NCBI GenBank assembly: GCA_900557165.1
Contig: USRS01000064.1
Span: 1-14,883 of the forward strand
Direction of reading: 5' to 3'
Length of the DNA stretch: 14,883 nt
Source of the DNA: an uncultured Clostridium sp.
GTDB lineage: Bacteria > Bacillota > Clostridia > Peptostreptococcales > Peptostreptococcaceae
Positions 1 through 6,652 of the stretch are shown piece after piece. The notes beneath the pieces were generated by a model. It saw only the letters and a list, made by a program, of their open reading frames with translations. It had not been told where the DNA came from and did not search any database. Each line of letters starts with the position of its first letter. The stretch's first letter is position 1. A program made the translations under genes and the position numbers.

Positions 1-168
1 ATAAAAGTAAATGAGTTAGGTAGCTTTATATGGAACAATTTAGAGAGTGCGAAAAATGAAGATGAAATTGTTTCTTTAGTTATGGATAAATATCAAGTGG
101 ATTTTAATCAAGCTAAAGGTGATGTGGATGATTTTTTAAAATATCTTAGAGATGTGGATATAATATGA
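1..168 (+). CDS. PqqD-family peptide-recognition protein, 3' end only
   Basis: Only the last 55 codons are in the window; the frame is open at base 1 and stops at TGA 166-168. The visible residues follow the pattern of the C-terminal half of the PqqD/RiPP recognition element fold: a 'N-E-x-G-x-x-I-W' turn (NELGSFIWNNLE), a spacer with 'DEIV', a 'Y-x-V-D' helix start (KYQVDFNQAKGDV) and a final helix ending DVDII. In characterised systems these domains hold the leader peptide of a ribosomally made peptide and present it to a radical SAM or other modifying enzyme. Clostridia also have stand-alone PqqD-like proteins of unknown partner, and nothing inside the window shows a precursor peptide or modifying enzyme. 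A terminator follows at 187-219, so this is the last gene of its unit. The family call is from pattern recognition only. Confidence 0.72.
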   Translation: MKVNELGSFIWNNLESAKNEDEIVSLVMDKYQVDFNQAKGDVDDFLKYLRDVDII

Positions 169-186
169 AGAGAATAAGATAAAAAT

Positions 187-219
187 AAGTTGGCTATAAA
201 TAAATAGACAACTTTTTTT
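187..219 (+). terminator. Rho-independent terminator after the PqqD-like gene
   Basis: Stem AAGTTG...CAACTT (187-192 with 209-214), one G/A mismatch, then an inner CTAT/ATAG stem, followed by a run of T to 219. It lies 18 bases after the stop codon. Confidence 0.75.
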
Positions 220-342
220 ATGGAGAAAATTAATAAGAATTATTACATAAATGTTATATTTGATTTATTGATTTAACCATGAAATTATGGTATTTTAAGA
301 TATGTGACAAAAATAATCAAAAGATAAGAAAGAGGGGAACTT

Positions 343-1386
343 ATGGACAAATACATTAGTAATAAAATAAAGAATATATCTTTGATTATGACTTTCTTCG
401 TTGTTATACTTCATTCAAACAACTTAGAGGATTCAACTGTATTTAATATAAACACATTAATACAAAATTTTATAGGACAAGGAATTGTTAGAATAGCAGT
501 GCCTATATTCTTTTTAATTTCAGGTTATCTATTCTTTTATAAATTCAAACCGTCTAAAGAAGCTTACTTAAAAAAATATAAAAAGAGATTTAAAAGTTTA
601 TTTATACCTTATTTTATATGGTGTACAGGATGGCTTGTAATATTATATTTAGTAGAACTTACTGCTTTTGGTAGAGCCATGTTTTCAGACAGAATAGTTG
701 CAAATTATAATGCAGTGGAGTTATTTAAAAATACTTATATTTATCCACTACCCTATCAATTTTGGTATATAAGAGCATTAATGGTAAATGTGGTAATTTC
801 ACCTATTATCTATTTTGTAATAGCCAAATTAAAAGATAAGGCATTACCAGTGATTTTAGTATTTTGGTTCTTTGATGTAATTTACTATCCTATATTAATG
901 TTTGCTATAGGAGCATGTTTTGCTATAGGAGATTTTGATTTACACTTTAATAAATATAAAAATAAAGGGTATTTATTTGGAATAGGATATTTTTTAGCTA
1001 TAATCCTTAAAACAGTATTAATATATATGACTAAAATTCCAAACTATGAATATGTATTATTATTAGCTGAAAACTTAATAATTTTATGTGGTGTTCCATT
1101 TGCATGGTTTTTATATGATGTAATAGGAGAGAGATTTAAAAATAAATTTGACTTAGGAAAAGAAATGAGACTTGCTAAGTACGGAATATTTATTTACTTT
1201 TTCCATATTCCATTACAATCTATTATTAAGAAGTTTTGGTTTAAAGCAATGCCAATAAGCGATGTGAGCAGTTTAATTATATTCTTTGTAGCACCAATAA
1301 TAACTATAACAATATGCGCTTGTGTTGCCATATTTATGAGAAAATATATGACAAAAATGTATATGGTTTTAAGTGGCGGAAGATAA
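343..1386 (+). CDS. Acyltransferase family 3 integral membrane protein
   Basis: A 347-residue polytopic membrane protein of the acyltransferase-3 family, which moves acyl groups (often acetyl) onto cell-surface sugars, peptidoglycan or antibiotics. Family marks are in order: the first membrane segment ends in His24 (VVILHSNN), the expected catalytic His; FFLISGYLFF at 56-65 matches the F-F-x-x-S-G motif; PYQFWYIRAL at 137-146 matches the conserved 'FWYL' stretch; YFFHIP at 285-290 is the late-helix motif. About ten hydrophobic segments are visible. Length is normal for the family. The ATG is preceded by AGAGGGGA (about 330-337) at good spacing. The gene stands alone between terminators, so the acceptor is unknown. 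The family is sure; the substrate is not. Confidence 0.88.
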   Translation: MDKYISNKIKNISLIMTFFVVILHSNNLEDSTVFNINTLIQNFIGQGIVRIAVPIFFLISGYLFFYKFKPSKEAYLKKYKKRFKSLFIPYFIWCTGWLVILYLVELTAFGRAMFSDRIVANYNAVELFKNTYIYPLPYQFWYIRALMVNVVISPIIYFVIAKLKDKALPVILVFWFFDVIYYPILMFAIGACFAIGDFDLHFNKYKNKGYLFGIGYFLAIILKTVLIYMTKIPNYEYVLLLAENLIILCGVPFAWFLYDVIGERFKNKFDLGKEMRLAKYGIFIYFFHIPLQSIIKKFWFKAMPISDVSSLIIFFVAPIITITICACVAIFMRKYMTKMYMVLSGGR

Positions 1387-1391
1387 ATTAT

Positions 1392-1430
1392 AAAAAGACC
1401 TACACAAATTTAATTTGTGTAGGTCTTTTT
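1392..1430 (+). terminator. Strong bidirectional terminator after the acyltransferase
   Basis: Long near-perfect hairpin. GACCTACACAAAT at 1397-1409 pairs with its complement ending at 1425, flanked by A5 on the left and T5 on the right, so it can end transcripts from either side. It starts 6 bases after the stop. Confidence 0.92.
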
Positions 1431-1468
1431 AAGCTTAAATTAAGGTTTTGGGGAAATTTAAAAATAAT

Positions 1469-1482
1469 CAAAAGTACTTTTG
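1469..1482. promoter_or_regulatory. Perfect 14-bp palindrome upstream of the small secreted protein gene
   Basis: CAAAAGTACTTTTG is fully self-complementary and ends about 8 bases before the AAAGGAGG ribosome binding site of the next gene. A protein operator is the likeliest reading. It has no loop and would be a weak RNA hairpin, and there is no U-tract after it. The cognate regulator is unknown. Confidence 0.45.
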
Positions 1483-1502
1483 TAAATTAAAGGAGGCAAA
1501 GT

Positions 1503-1919
1503 ATGAATAGAAAACTTATATGGATACCGATTATCATATCATTTATAGTTTTTGCAACTTTATGTAAAACTGATTTTAGTGTAGATGCCATGGATAACAC
1601 ACAAAATTCTGTAAGAAAAGAAGATAAGTGTCCGTGCCCAAGGGGACAAGATCCTTTGCTAAGAGAAAGTATTAATGATTTAAAAGAAAAAGGTACTTTA
1701 ACAGAGGATGATATAAAAAATATTGATTCTTATATGATTAAAGAAAGGGAAGTTAAGGAAAAGGAAATAAAAGAAAAAATATATAATGATGAATGTGAAA
1801 AAATTGATAAGATGGTATCAAACAAGATAATCACTAAAGAAAAAGGTGAAAAATTAAAAGTTGAAGTGAAAGAAAATCTTCAACAAATGAAGAGACATAT
1901 GAAAAGAAATAATAAATAA
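1503..1919 (+). CDS. Small secreted or membrane-anchored charged protein, unknown function
   Basis: Start ATG has a strong AAAGGAGG at about 1490-1497. The 138 residues begin with a short basic end (MNRK) and a hydrophobic segment (about 5-21), then SVDA at 26-29, which would suit signal peptidase I. I see no lipobox. The mature part has a CPCP motif (Cys43, Cys45), one further Cys (98) and a Lys/Glu-rich helical body. Two stretches, KEKGTLTEDDI (61-71) and SNKIITKEKGEKL (106-118), share a 'K-G/I-x-(L/I)-T-x-(E/K)' pattern like the helical repeats of secreted DUF2680/YckD-type proteins. That resemblance is a guess. The Cys pair could bind metal or make disulfides outside the cell. The gene is monocistronic, between a palindrome and a terminator. 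Confidence 0.7.
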   Translation: MNRKLIWIPIIISFIVFATLCKTDFSVDAMDNTQNSVRKEDKCPCPRGQDPLLRESINDLKEKGTLTEDDIKNIDSYMIKEREVKEKEIKEKIYNDECEKIDKMVSNKIITKEKGEKLKVEVKENLQQMKRHMKRNNK

Positions 1920-1927
1920 CTTTTTTA

Positions 1928-1963
1928 AAAGGATGGGCCTTAATATGAGCTCATCCTTTCTTT
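1928..1963 (+). terminator. Rho-independent terminator after the secreted protein gene
   Basis: AAAGGATG (1928-1935) pairs with CATCCTTT (1952-1959), with an inner GC/GC pair, followed by CTTT. It begins 8 bases after the stop. Confidence 0.82.
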
Positions 1964-2039
1964 ATAAAATTTTAGGATTAAAGTGAAAAGGTCTGTGGAA
2001 ATATATACTTATTATAGATAAGTTTAGGAGATGTGATAA

Positions 2040-2966
2040 ATGTTTAATATTAAGTTAATTTTAATTTTGTTAAATATACCTGAAATAGGAAGGAAAACTG
2101 CTAATGGTCTTATAAAAGGCAAATTACCCAAAAATCTAGAATCATATAGTATTTTTGACTTCCTAAATGAAAATATGTATAAATTTAAAAAAATCAATTC
2201 AATTAATATGAAATCAATATACGATGCCAAAGTTAAGTGTGAGAACATACTGAAAAAATGTGAAAAAGAAGATATTAAAATTATCAGTATACTGGATGAT
2301 GATTTTCCTGAAAAACTAAAAAATATAAAAGATAATCCTCTTTTAATATATTACAAAGGGAATATAGATTGTATAAAAAATAATCAATCCATATGTTTAA
2401 TAGGCAGAAGAAAAATTTCACAAAAAGGAAAAGAGATAACAGAAAAAATAGGACAACTTTTAGTTGAGAACAATTTTATTATAATAAGCGGTTTGGCTTT
2501 AGGCTGTGATACTTATGCCCATATGTCAGCTATAAAAAATAAAGGAAAAACAGTAGCTGTAATGCCATGTGGTTTAGATATTATTTATCCTTTAACAAAT
2601 AAAGATTTATTTTGTGATATTTTAAAAAATAAAGGATGTATAGTTAGCGAATATGCACCGGGAACAAAACCTTATAAATATCAATTTATAGAAAGGGATA
2701 GATTGGAAAGTGCCTTGAGTCAGGCTCTTATTGTTATTGAAACTACCATGACAGGAGGTTCTATGCATACGGTGAATTTTGCTTTAAATCAACATAGATT
2801 AGTAGCTTGTTGTAAAAATGAAATAAATAATCATCTAATAGAAAATAAAAATATATATTCAATTTATAATAAGAAGTCTTTATATGATTTTTTAAATATA
2901 GTTAAATCAAAAATAGATAAAAATTATATAGAAAAAGAGTTTAGGCAATTAACCTTTATAATATAG
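2040..2966 (+). CDS. dprA: DprA/Smf-like DNA-processing protein, divergent
   Basis: DprA loads RecA onto incoming single-stranded DNA through a Rossmann-like domain. Here a helix-hairpin-helix-like start (LLNIPEIGRKTANGLI, 10-25) precedes a DprA core from about 90 to 260. Seen motifs: IGRR (121-124) for the family 'VGsR'; SGLALGCD (150-157) for 'SGxAxGID'; MPCGLDIIYP (175-184); SEYAPG (203-208); TGGS (238-241) for the SGS loop. The usual 'F-P-x-R-N-R' is FIERDR (216-221), so the Asn of the RNR triad is Asp, and after the core the usual 'vPG' is missing. Length (308) is short; the C-terminal winged helix of some DprA proteins is absent or reduced. The start has TTAGGAG 8 bases upstream. Clostridial dprA is usually next to topA; this copy is not, so it may be a paralogue with another job. 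No terminator is seen before the next gene 75 bases on. Confidence 0.85.
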   Translation: MFNIKLILILLNIPEIGRKTANGLIKGKLPKNLESYSIFDFLNENMYKFKKINSINMKSIYDAKVKCENILKKCEKEDIKIISILDDDFPEKLKNIKDNPLLIYYKGNIDCIKNNQSICLIGRRKISQKGKEITEKIGQLLVENNFIIISGLALGCDTYAHMSAIKNKGKTVAVMPCGLDIIYPLTNKDLFCDILKNKGCIVSEYAPGTKPYKYQFIERDRLESALSQALIVIETTMTGGSMHTVNFALNQHRLVACCKNEINNHLIENKNIYSIYNKKSLYDFLNIVKSKIDKNYIEKEFRQLTFII

Positions 2967-3041
2967 AGATTAATTATAAAGAACCAATATCACTTAATTT
3001 TCATAAAATATCATAGAAATATATATGATGGGGGTGTATAT

Positions 3042-3890
3042 ATGAGAAGATATAAAAGACAAATTTTACCGGAAGATACTGAAAAATATACACTAGCTAA
3101 TTTAAATTTGAGAGAAGAAAAATCAACAACAGCTAAAGTACTAACAGTAATTCCAGCAGGATCAAAAGTGCAAGTAGTAGACGCTGCGGAAGATTGGTAC
3201 GAGGTAATTTACAATGGTATTAAGGGTTATGTTTACAATGAATATTTATCAAAGACGGAGTATACATGGACAGATACTGTCTTGAGACCTTTTGCAGATT
3301 CCGCCACAACACCAATAGAAAATGTTCCAGTAAAATCAAGGGTTCAAGTTTTAGGTACAGTTGGAGATTGGAGTCATGTGATTTATAATGACAAAGAAGG
3401 ATATATTTTTAGTGTTTTTTTATCAAATGATGGAAAACAACCAGGAGAATATAACTTTGAATATTTTTATACAGATATGGCGAGATTTGTTAATGACAAT
3501 AATATAAAAAGCCCTACTACTAATCTAATTACTACAGATTTAAGAAATAAACTTACTTATATTTTTGAAAAAAATGAAAATGGAATGTGGAACTTACTTT
3601 ATAAGTGGAGCTGTACAGTGGGCAAACCAAGCACTCCAACAATTACAGGTACTTTTTATATAAATGGAAGAAAGCCTTATTTTGGATCTGACATTTATAG
3701 GGTGAAATATGCCACAAGAATAAAGGGAAGTTACTATTATCATTCAATTTTATTTAATCCTCAGGGAACAGAAATAATCAATGATACTTTAGGTGTGGCT
3801 ATAAGTCATGGTTGTATAAGATTGGCAGTGGAAAATGCACAATGGATTTACGATAATATACTAGATACTACAACAGTAGTTATAAATTAA
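3042..3890 (+). CDS. L,D-transpeptidase (YkuD) with two N-terminal SH3b domains
   Basis: YkuD enzymes make 3-3 crosslinks in peptidoglycan or attach proteins to it, through a Cys nucleophile. Two bacterial SH3 domains come first, about 17-71 (LNLREEKSTTAKVL...DWYEVIYNGIKGYVYNEYL) and 76-128 (VLRPFADS...DWSHVIYNDKEGYIFSVFL); these usually bind wall peptides. The catalytic domain spans about 160-282, with H234 (SYYYHSILF) and ISHGCIRL (255-261 region), giving His256, Cys258 and Arg260. Length of 282 fits two SH3b plus YkuD. No signal peptide or membrane segment is visible: the protein starts MRRYKRQILPEDTEKY, although its substrate is outside. The GGGGGTG site 7-8 bases before this ATG supports the start, and no upstream in-frame hydrophobic extension is seen. 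It lies 75 bases after dprA and ends in a terminator. Confidence 0.92.
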   Translation: MRRYKRQILPEDTEKYTLANLNLREEKSTTAKVLTVIPAGSKVQVVDAAEDWYEVIYNGIKGYVYNEYLSKTEYTWTDTVLRPFADSATTPIENVPVKSRVQVLGTVGDWSHVIYNDKEGYIFSVFLSNDGKQPGEYNFEYFYTDMARFVNDNNIKSPTTNLITTDLRNKLTYIFEKNENGMWNLLYKWSCTVGKPSTPTITGTFYINGRKPYFGSDIYRVKYATRIKGSYYYHSILFNPQGTEIINDTLGVAISHGCIRLAVENAQWIYDNILDTTTVVIN

Positions 3891-3900
3891 TAAAAAGTAT

Positions 3901-3928
3901 GGTAGGAAGAAATTCCTGCCTTAATTTT
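3901..3928 (+). terminator. Terminator after the L,D-transpeptidase gene
   Basis: GGTAGGAA-GAAA-TTCCTGCC (3901-3920; one T-G wobble) followed by TTAATTTT. Confidence 0.78.
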
Positions 3929-3953
3929 ATGCAAAATTTATGTGAAATTTTTA

Positions 3954-3981
3954 TTGACATTAAGAGTAAAAGTGGTACAAT
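3954..3981 (+). promoter_or_regulatory. Sigma-A promoter of the DegV gene
   Basis: TTGACA (3954-3959), 16-bp spacer, TACAAT (3976-3981). The predicted start of transcription, near 3988, sits just before the GC-rich palindrome. Confidence 0.8.
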
Positions 3982-3992
3982 AATATTAATTC

Positions 3993-4008
3993 TCGGTCGG
4001 ACGACCGA
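3993..4008. promoter_or_regulatory. GC-rich 16-bp palindrome, probable TetR-type operator
   Basis: TCGGTCG-GA-CGACCGA is a perfect 7+7 inverted repeat in DNA that is otherwise mostly A/T. It lies 12 bases after the -10 box and before the AAAGGAG site of the DegV gene. Size, symmetry and the GGTCG/CGACC half-sites resemble TetR/AcrR-family operators; such regulators often control lipid genes. No TetR gene is in the window. A short RNA hairpin is the alternative. Confidence 0.6.
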
Positions 4009-4035
4009 CTTATTAATGCAAAGGAGTATATAATT

Positions 4036-4872
4036 ATGAATAATATAAGAATAATAACAGATAGCTCTTGTGATTTAAATAAAGATATAATAGAAAAATA
4101 TAATATAAAAGTTGTACCACTTAATGTTTCTTTTGGAGACGAAATATATATGGATAGTGAGTTAGATAATAAAGAATTTTATGAAAAAATGAGAAGTTCA
4201 AAGGAATTACCTAAGACATCATGTCCATCTCCAGAGAGATTTATAAATAGCTATGAAGGGGATGAAGATGTAATAGTACTAACTATATCATCACAATTAT
4301 CAGGTACATATTCAGCAGCCCTTATAGCTAAAAATATGATGTTAGAGGAAAATCCTAATAAAAAAATAGAAATAATAGATACAAAAACTGGTTCTATACT
4401 TCATGGACAACTTATAGTAAAAGCTGCAAAGTTAGTTGAAGAAGGAAAATCTTTTGAGGAAATAGTAAAAACTATTGAAAAAATAAGAGAAGACAAAGAA
4501 TTTTTTGGTTCATTAGAAACTTTAGACAATGCTATTAAAGGTGGAAGAATTAATCCATTGGCTGGAAAACTTATAAATGCTTTAAATATGAAAGTCATAA
4601 TAAAAGTAAGTGATGGTGTTGTTAAGCCAATAGATTCTGCTAGAGGATGTAATAATTCAATTAAAAAAGTAGTTGAAAAAGCAGTTAATATGGCTAAAGA
4701 AAAAAATTGTAAGTCTTTAACCATAGCTCATGCCAATTGTTTAGAAAAAGCAGAAAAAACAAAAGAAATGATTTTAAAAAAATATGATTTTGAAGAAATT
4801 AATATATGTGAAATAGGTCCAGTTATGGGTGTTTATGCATCAGAAGGAGCCATATTAATAAGTGTAATTTAA
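4036..4872 (+). CDS. DegV-family protein (FakB-type fatty-acid-binding protein)
   Basis: DegV proteins bind a fatty acid and, as FakB, present it to the kinase FakA for phosphorylation and entry into phospholipid synthesis. Family marks: TDSSCDL (8-14) at the N-terminus, the TSCPSP loop (61-66) for 'TSqPs', TISSQLSGTY (83-92) for 'iSs.LSGTy', DTKTGS (115-120) and KGGRI (168-172). The length of 278 is normal. Near the C-terminus the usual 'GPxIGxHxGPG' reads GPVMGVYASEGA (261-272), so the conserved His that touches the fatty-acid carboxylate is Tyr and the GPG is lost; ligand binding may differ. The start has AAAGGAG at about 4020. It is a single-gene unit with its own promoter and likely operator. 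I see no clear terminator before the next promoter, 40 bases downstream. The FakB role is inferred. Confidence 0.9.
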   Translation: MNNIRIITDSSCDLNKDIIEKYNIKVVPLNVSFGDEIYMDSELDNKEFYEKMRSSKELPKTSCPSPERFINSYEGDEDVIVLTISSQLSGTYSAALIAKNMMLEENPNKKIEIIDTKTGSILHGQLIVKAAKLVEEGKSFEEIVKTIEKIREDKEFFGSLETLDNAIKGGRINPLAGKLINALNMKVIIKVSDGVVKPIDSARGCNNSIKKVVEKAVNMAKEKNCKSLTIAHANCLEKAEKTKEMILKKYDFEEINICEIGPVMGVYASEGAILISVI

Positions 4873-4911
4873 TAAATATAAAAGAAAATTCAGAAAATTT
4901 CAAAAAAACAG

Positions 4912-4940
4912 TTGACATTAAAAATCAATGTGAATATAAT
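4912..4940 (+). promoter_or_regulatory. Consensus sigma-A promoter of the ilv operon
   Basis: TTGACA (4912-4917), 17-bp spacer, TATAAT (4935-4940): a perfect match to consensus, starting 40 bases after the DegV stop codon and feeding the T-box leader. Confidence 0.9.
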
Positions 4941-4949
4941 TACTCATAT

Positions 4950-5258
4950 AAATTAAAAAAGTAAAAGCTGTGATGGAGACAAAAATACTTAAAAGGATTA
5001 ATTACAGAGAGCCAAGATTGCTGAGAATTGGTATTGATTGAAGTATATAATGATCACTCCTAGCTTTCACATTGAAAGGATTACCAATTAGATGTGAACG
5101 TATGCTAGCGTTATTTAGCTATAGTTGAGACTCGCTCTGACTAGATGAAATGAGAGATAACCGAAATATTAGGTTATAAATAAGGTGGTACCGCGGAATA
5201 TAACTTTCGTCCTTATAAGCAAGTATGTGTTGCTTATAAGGACGGAAGTTTTTTTTTA
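4950..5258 (+). ncRNA. T-box riboswitch leader, probable isoleucine (ATC) specifier
   Basis: T-box leaders read the charging state of one tRNA and switch between terminator and antiterminator. Hallmarks seen: the Stem I distal elements AGAGAGCC and GCTGAGAATTGG (about 5005-5031); a Stem I base in which GGAG (4975-4978) pairs with CTCC (5057-5060); a stem III-like ATAACC...GGTTAT before the T-box; and the T-box motif TAAGGTGGTACCGCGG (5181-5196). Its TGGT would pair with an ACCA tRNA end. On the 3' side of the specifier loop the sequence is ATG-ATC-A just before CTCC, so ATC (Ile, 5053-5055) is the likely specifier; neighbouring frames are less well placed. The genes controlled (ilv) fit isoleucine. 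When uncharged tRNA-Ile binds, the operon is read through. Confidence 0.94.
5202..5258 (+). terminator. Regulated terminator of the T-box leader
   Basis: Long stem: AACTTTCGTCCTTATAAGCAA region (about 5202-5222) pairs with the complement at 5231-5250, followed by a run of T to 5257. The T-box bases just upstream would form the competing antiterminator. Confidence 0.92.
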
Positions 5259-5339
5259 TTTCTATAAAAACATCCAAGTTTATATGAGCCACACGGCAAA
5301 ATTAGTGAAACGAATTTTAAATTATAGGAGGTTATTTAT

Positions 5340-5558
5340 ATGAAAAGAAATGTATATGCAAATTTAAGCCAAGGTATGGATTCATTTTTAAGAGTAGCAA
5401 TGACTCTTAGAAGAAAAGAATTAGAAGTGGAATCAATGAGTATGTCTACTGAAAGTAGTGGAATGCAATTAACAATAAATGATGAAATAACATCTCTTCA
5501 AGATGTAATAAATTATATGAGAAAACTACATGATGTATATGATTTAAAAGTTATGTAG
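5340..5558 (+). CDS. ilvN: Short ACT-domain regulatory subunit of acetolactate synthase (IlvM/IlvN-like)
   Basis: A 72-residue protein that is essentially one ACT domain. The order is beta strand (NVYANLS), helix (GMDSFLRVAMTLRRKEL), strand (EVESMSMS), strand (GMQLTIND) and helix (SLQDVINYMRKLHDV), then DLKVM. It is near the size of E. coli IlvM (87 residues) and far shorter than the usual 160-residue IlvH/IlvN, which have a second C-terminal domain. The fold and the place in front of ilvC and ilvB suggest it activates the IlvB catalytic subunit and may confer feedback inhibition by branched-chain amino acids. The ATG has TAGGAGG 10 bases upstream. It is the first gene after the T-box terminator, 75 bases before ilvC. 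Function comes from context plus domain pattern. Confidence 0.82.
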   Translation: MKRNVYANLSQGMDSFLRVAMTLRRKELEVESMSMSTESSGMQLTINDEITSLQDVINYMRKLHDVYDLKVM

Positions 5559-5633
5559 CAAAAACTTTAGTGAAAAATATATATTAAATATAAATTTTAA
5601 CAAAAATAAGGGGATTATAGGGGGAAATTTAAA

Positions 5634-6623
5634 ATGAAAATGTTTTATGAACAAGATGTAAAAATGGATGCTTTAAAGGGGAAAAAGGTAGCAATACTTG
5701 GATATGGAAGTCAAGGTCATGCTCATGCACAAAATCTTAGAGATAGTGGTGTAGATGTGGTAGTTGGACTACATGATACAAGTAAATCTATAGAAAAAGC
5801 TAAAAATGATGGTTTTGAAGTTGTAAGTGTGGCAGATGCCACAAAAATGAGTGATATAGTAATGTGTTTAATGCCAGATACAGCTCAAAAGAAAATCTAT
5901 GATGAAAGCATAAAAGAAAATTTAAGAGAAGGTCAAACTTTAGCCTTTGCTCATGGGTTCAATATACATTATAACTTAATAAATCCGCCAGAATTTGTGG
6001 ATGTAATAATGGTTGCGCCAAAAGGGCCAGGTCACTTACTAAGATCTGTTTATAAAGAAGGAAGTGGAGTACCTTGTTTATTTGCAGTATATAAAGATGC
6101 AACTGGTCATGCTAGAGATACAGTTCTTGCTTATGCTAAGGGAATAGGTGGAACTAGAGCAGGAGTACTTGAAACAACTTTTAAAGAAGAAACTGAAACA
6201 GATTTATTTGGAGAACAAGCAGTTCTTTGTGGTGGTTGTGAAGAATTAATAAAAGCTGGTTTTGAAACTTTGGTAAATGCAGGATATCAACCAGAAATAG
6301 CATACTTTGAATGTTTACATGAAATGAAACTAATAGTTGATTTAATGTATGAAGGTGGACTTGAAAGAATGAATTACTCAGTAAGTGATACTGCTGAATG
6401 GGGAGGTTATGTATCTGGTCCTAGAGTAATAAATGATGCAGCTAAAGAAGGTATGAAAGAAGTTCTTGCAGATATACAAAGTGGTAAATTTGCAAAAGAA
6501 TGGATAGAAGAAAATGAAGATGGTTGTGAAGATTTCTTAAATAGAAGAACACAACAATATCATGCAGAAATATCTGAAACAGGTAGAAAATTAAGAAGTA
6601 TGATGACTTTTTTAAATAAATAA
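5634..6623 (+). CDS. ilvC: Ketol-acid reductoisomerase, class I
   Basis: Converts acetolactate or acetohydroxybutyrate to the dihydroxy acid, using Mg2+ and a nicotinamide cofactor, in valine/isoleucine/leucine synthesis. The 329 residues match the short class I length. Seen: [13 protein letters not shown] (23-35) nucleotide fold; [10 protein letters not shown] (104-113) with His107; [13 protein letters not shown] (128-140); metal ligands Asp190 and Glu194 (TDLFGEQ), Glu226 and Glu230 (FECLHEMK); Ser251 ([12 protein letters not shown]). All catalytic residues are present. The cofactor loop reads GLHDTSKS (45-52), where NADPH enzymes usually have 'GLRxGSxS': the Arg is His47 and Asp48 follows, which may shift preference toward NADH. 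Of two nearby ATGs the first is chosen since AGGGGG lies 9 bases before it. ilvB follows after 29 bases. Confidence 0.97.
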   Translation: MKMFYEQDVKMDALKGKKVAILGYGSQGHAHAQNLRDSGVDVVVGLHDTSKSIEKAKNDGFEVVSVADATKMSDIVMCLMPDTAQKKIYDESIKENLREGQTLAFAHGFNIHYNLINPPEFVDVIMVAPKGPGHLLRSVYKEGSGVPCLFAVYKDATGHARDTVLAYAKGIGGTRAGVLETTFKEETETDLFGEQAVLCGGCEELIKAGFETLVNAGYQPEIAYFECLHEMKLIVDLMYEGGLERMNYSVSDTAEWGGYVSGPRVINDAAKEGMKEVLADIQSGKFAKEWIEENEDGCEDFLNRRTQQYHAEISETGRKLRSMMTFLNK

Positions 6624-6652
6624 AATTGATTAGACAAAAGGAGGTAAATTAG

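Noticed and set aside
276..291. Inverted repeat ACCAT...ATGGT upstream of the acyltransferase
   Set aside because: Only five pairs with a six-base spacer, in A/T-rich DNA, and not placed relative to a clear promoter.
2024..2248. Minus-strand open frame of 74 codons
   Set aside because: Lies opposite the dprA-like gene start, with no ribosome binding site and a composition expected of an antisense shadow.
4401..4724. Minus-strand open frame of 107 codons
   Set aside because: Fully antisense to the DegV gene, Ser/Phe/Leu-rich shadow, no start site.
4873..4911. GAAAATT/AATTTC possible terminator after the DegV gene
   Set aside because: Arms do not pair well and no T-tract follows.
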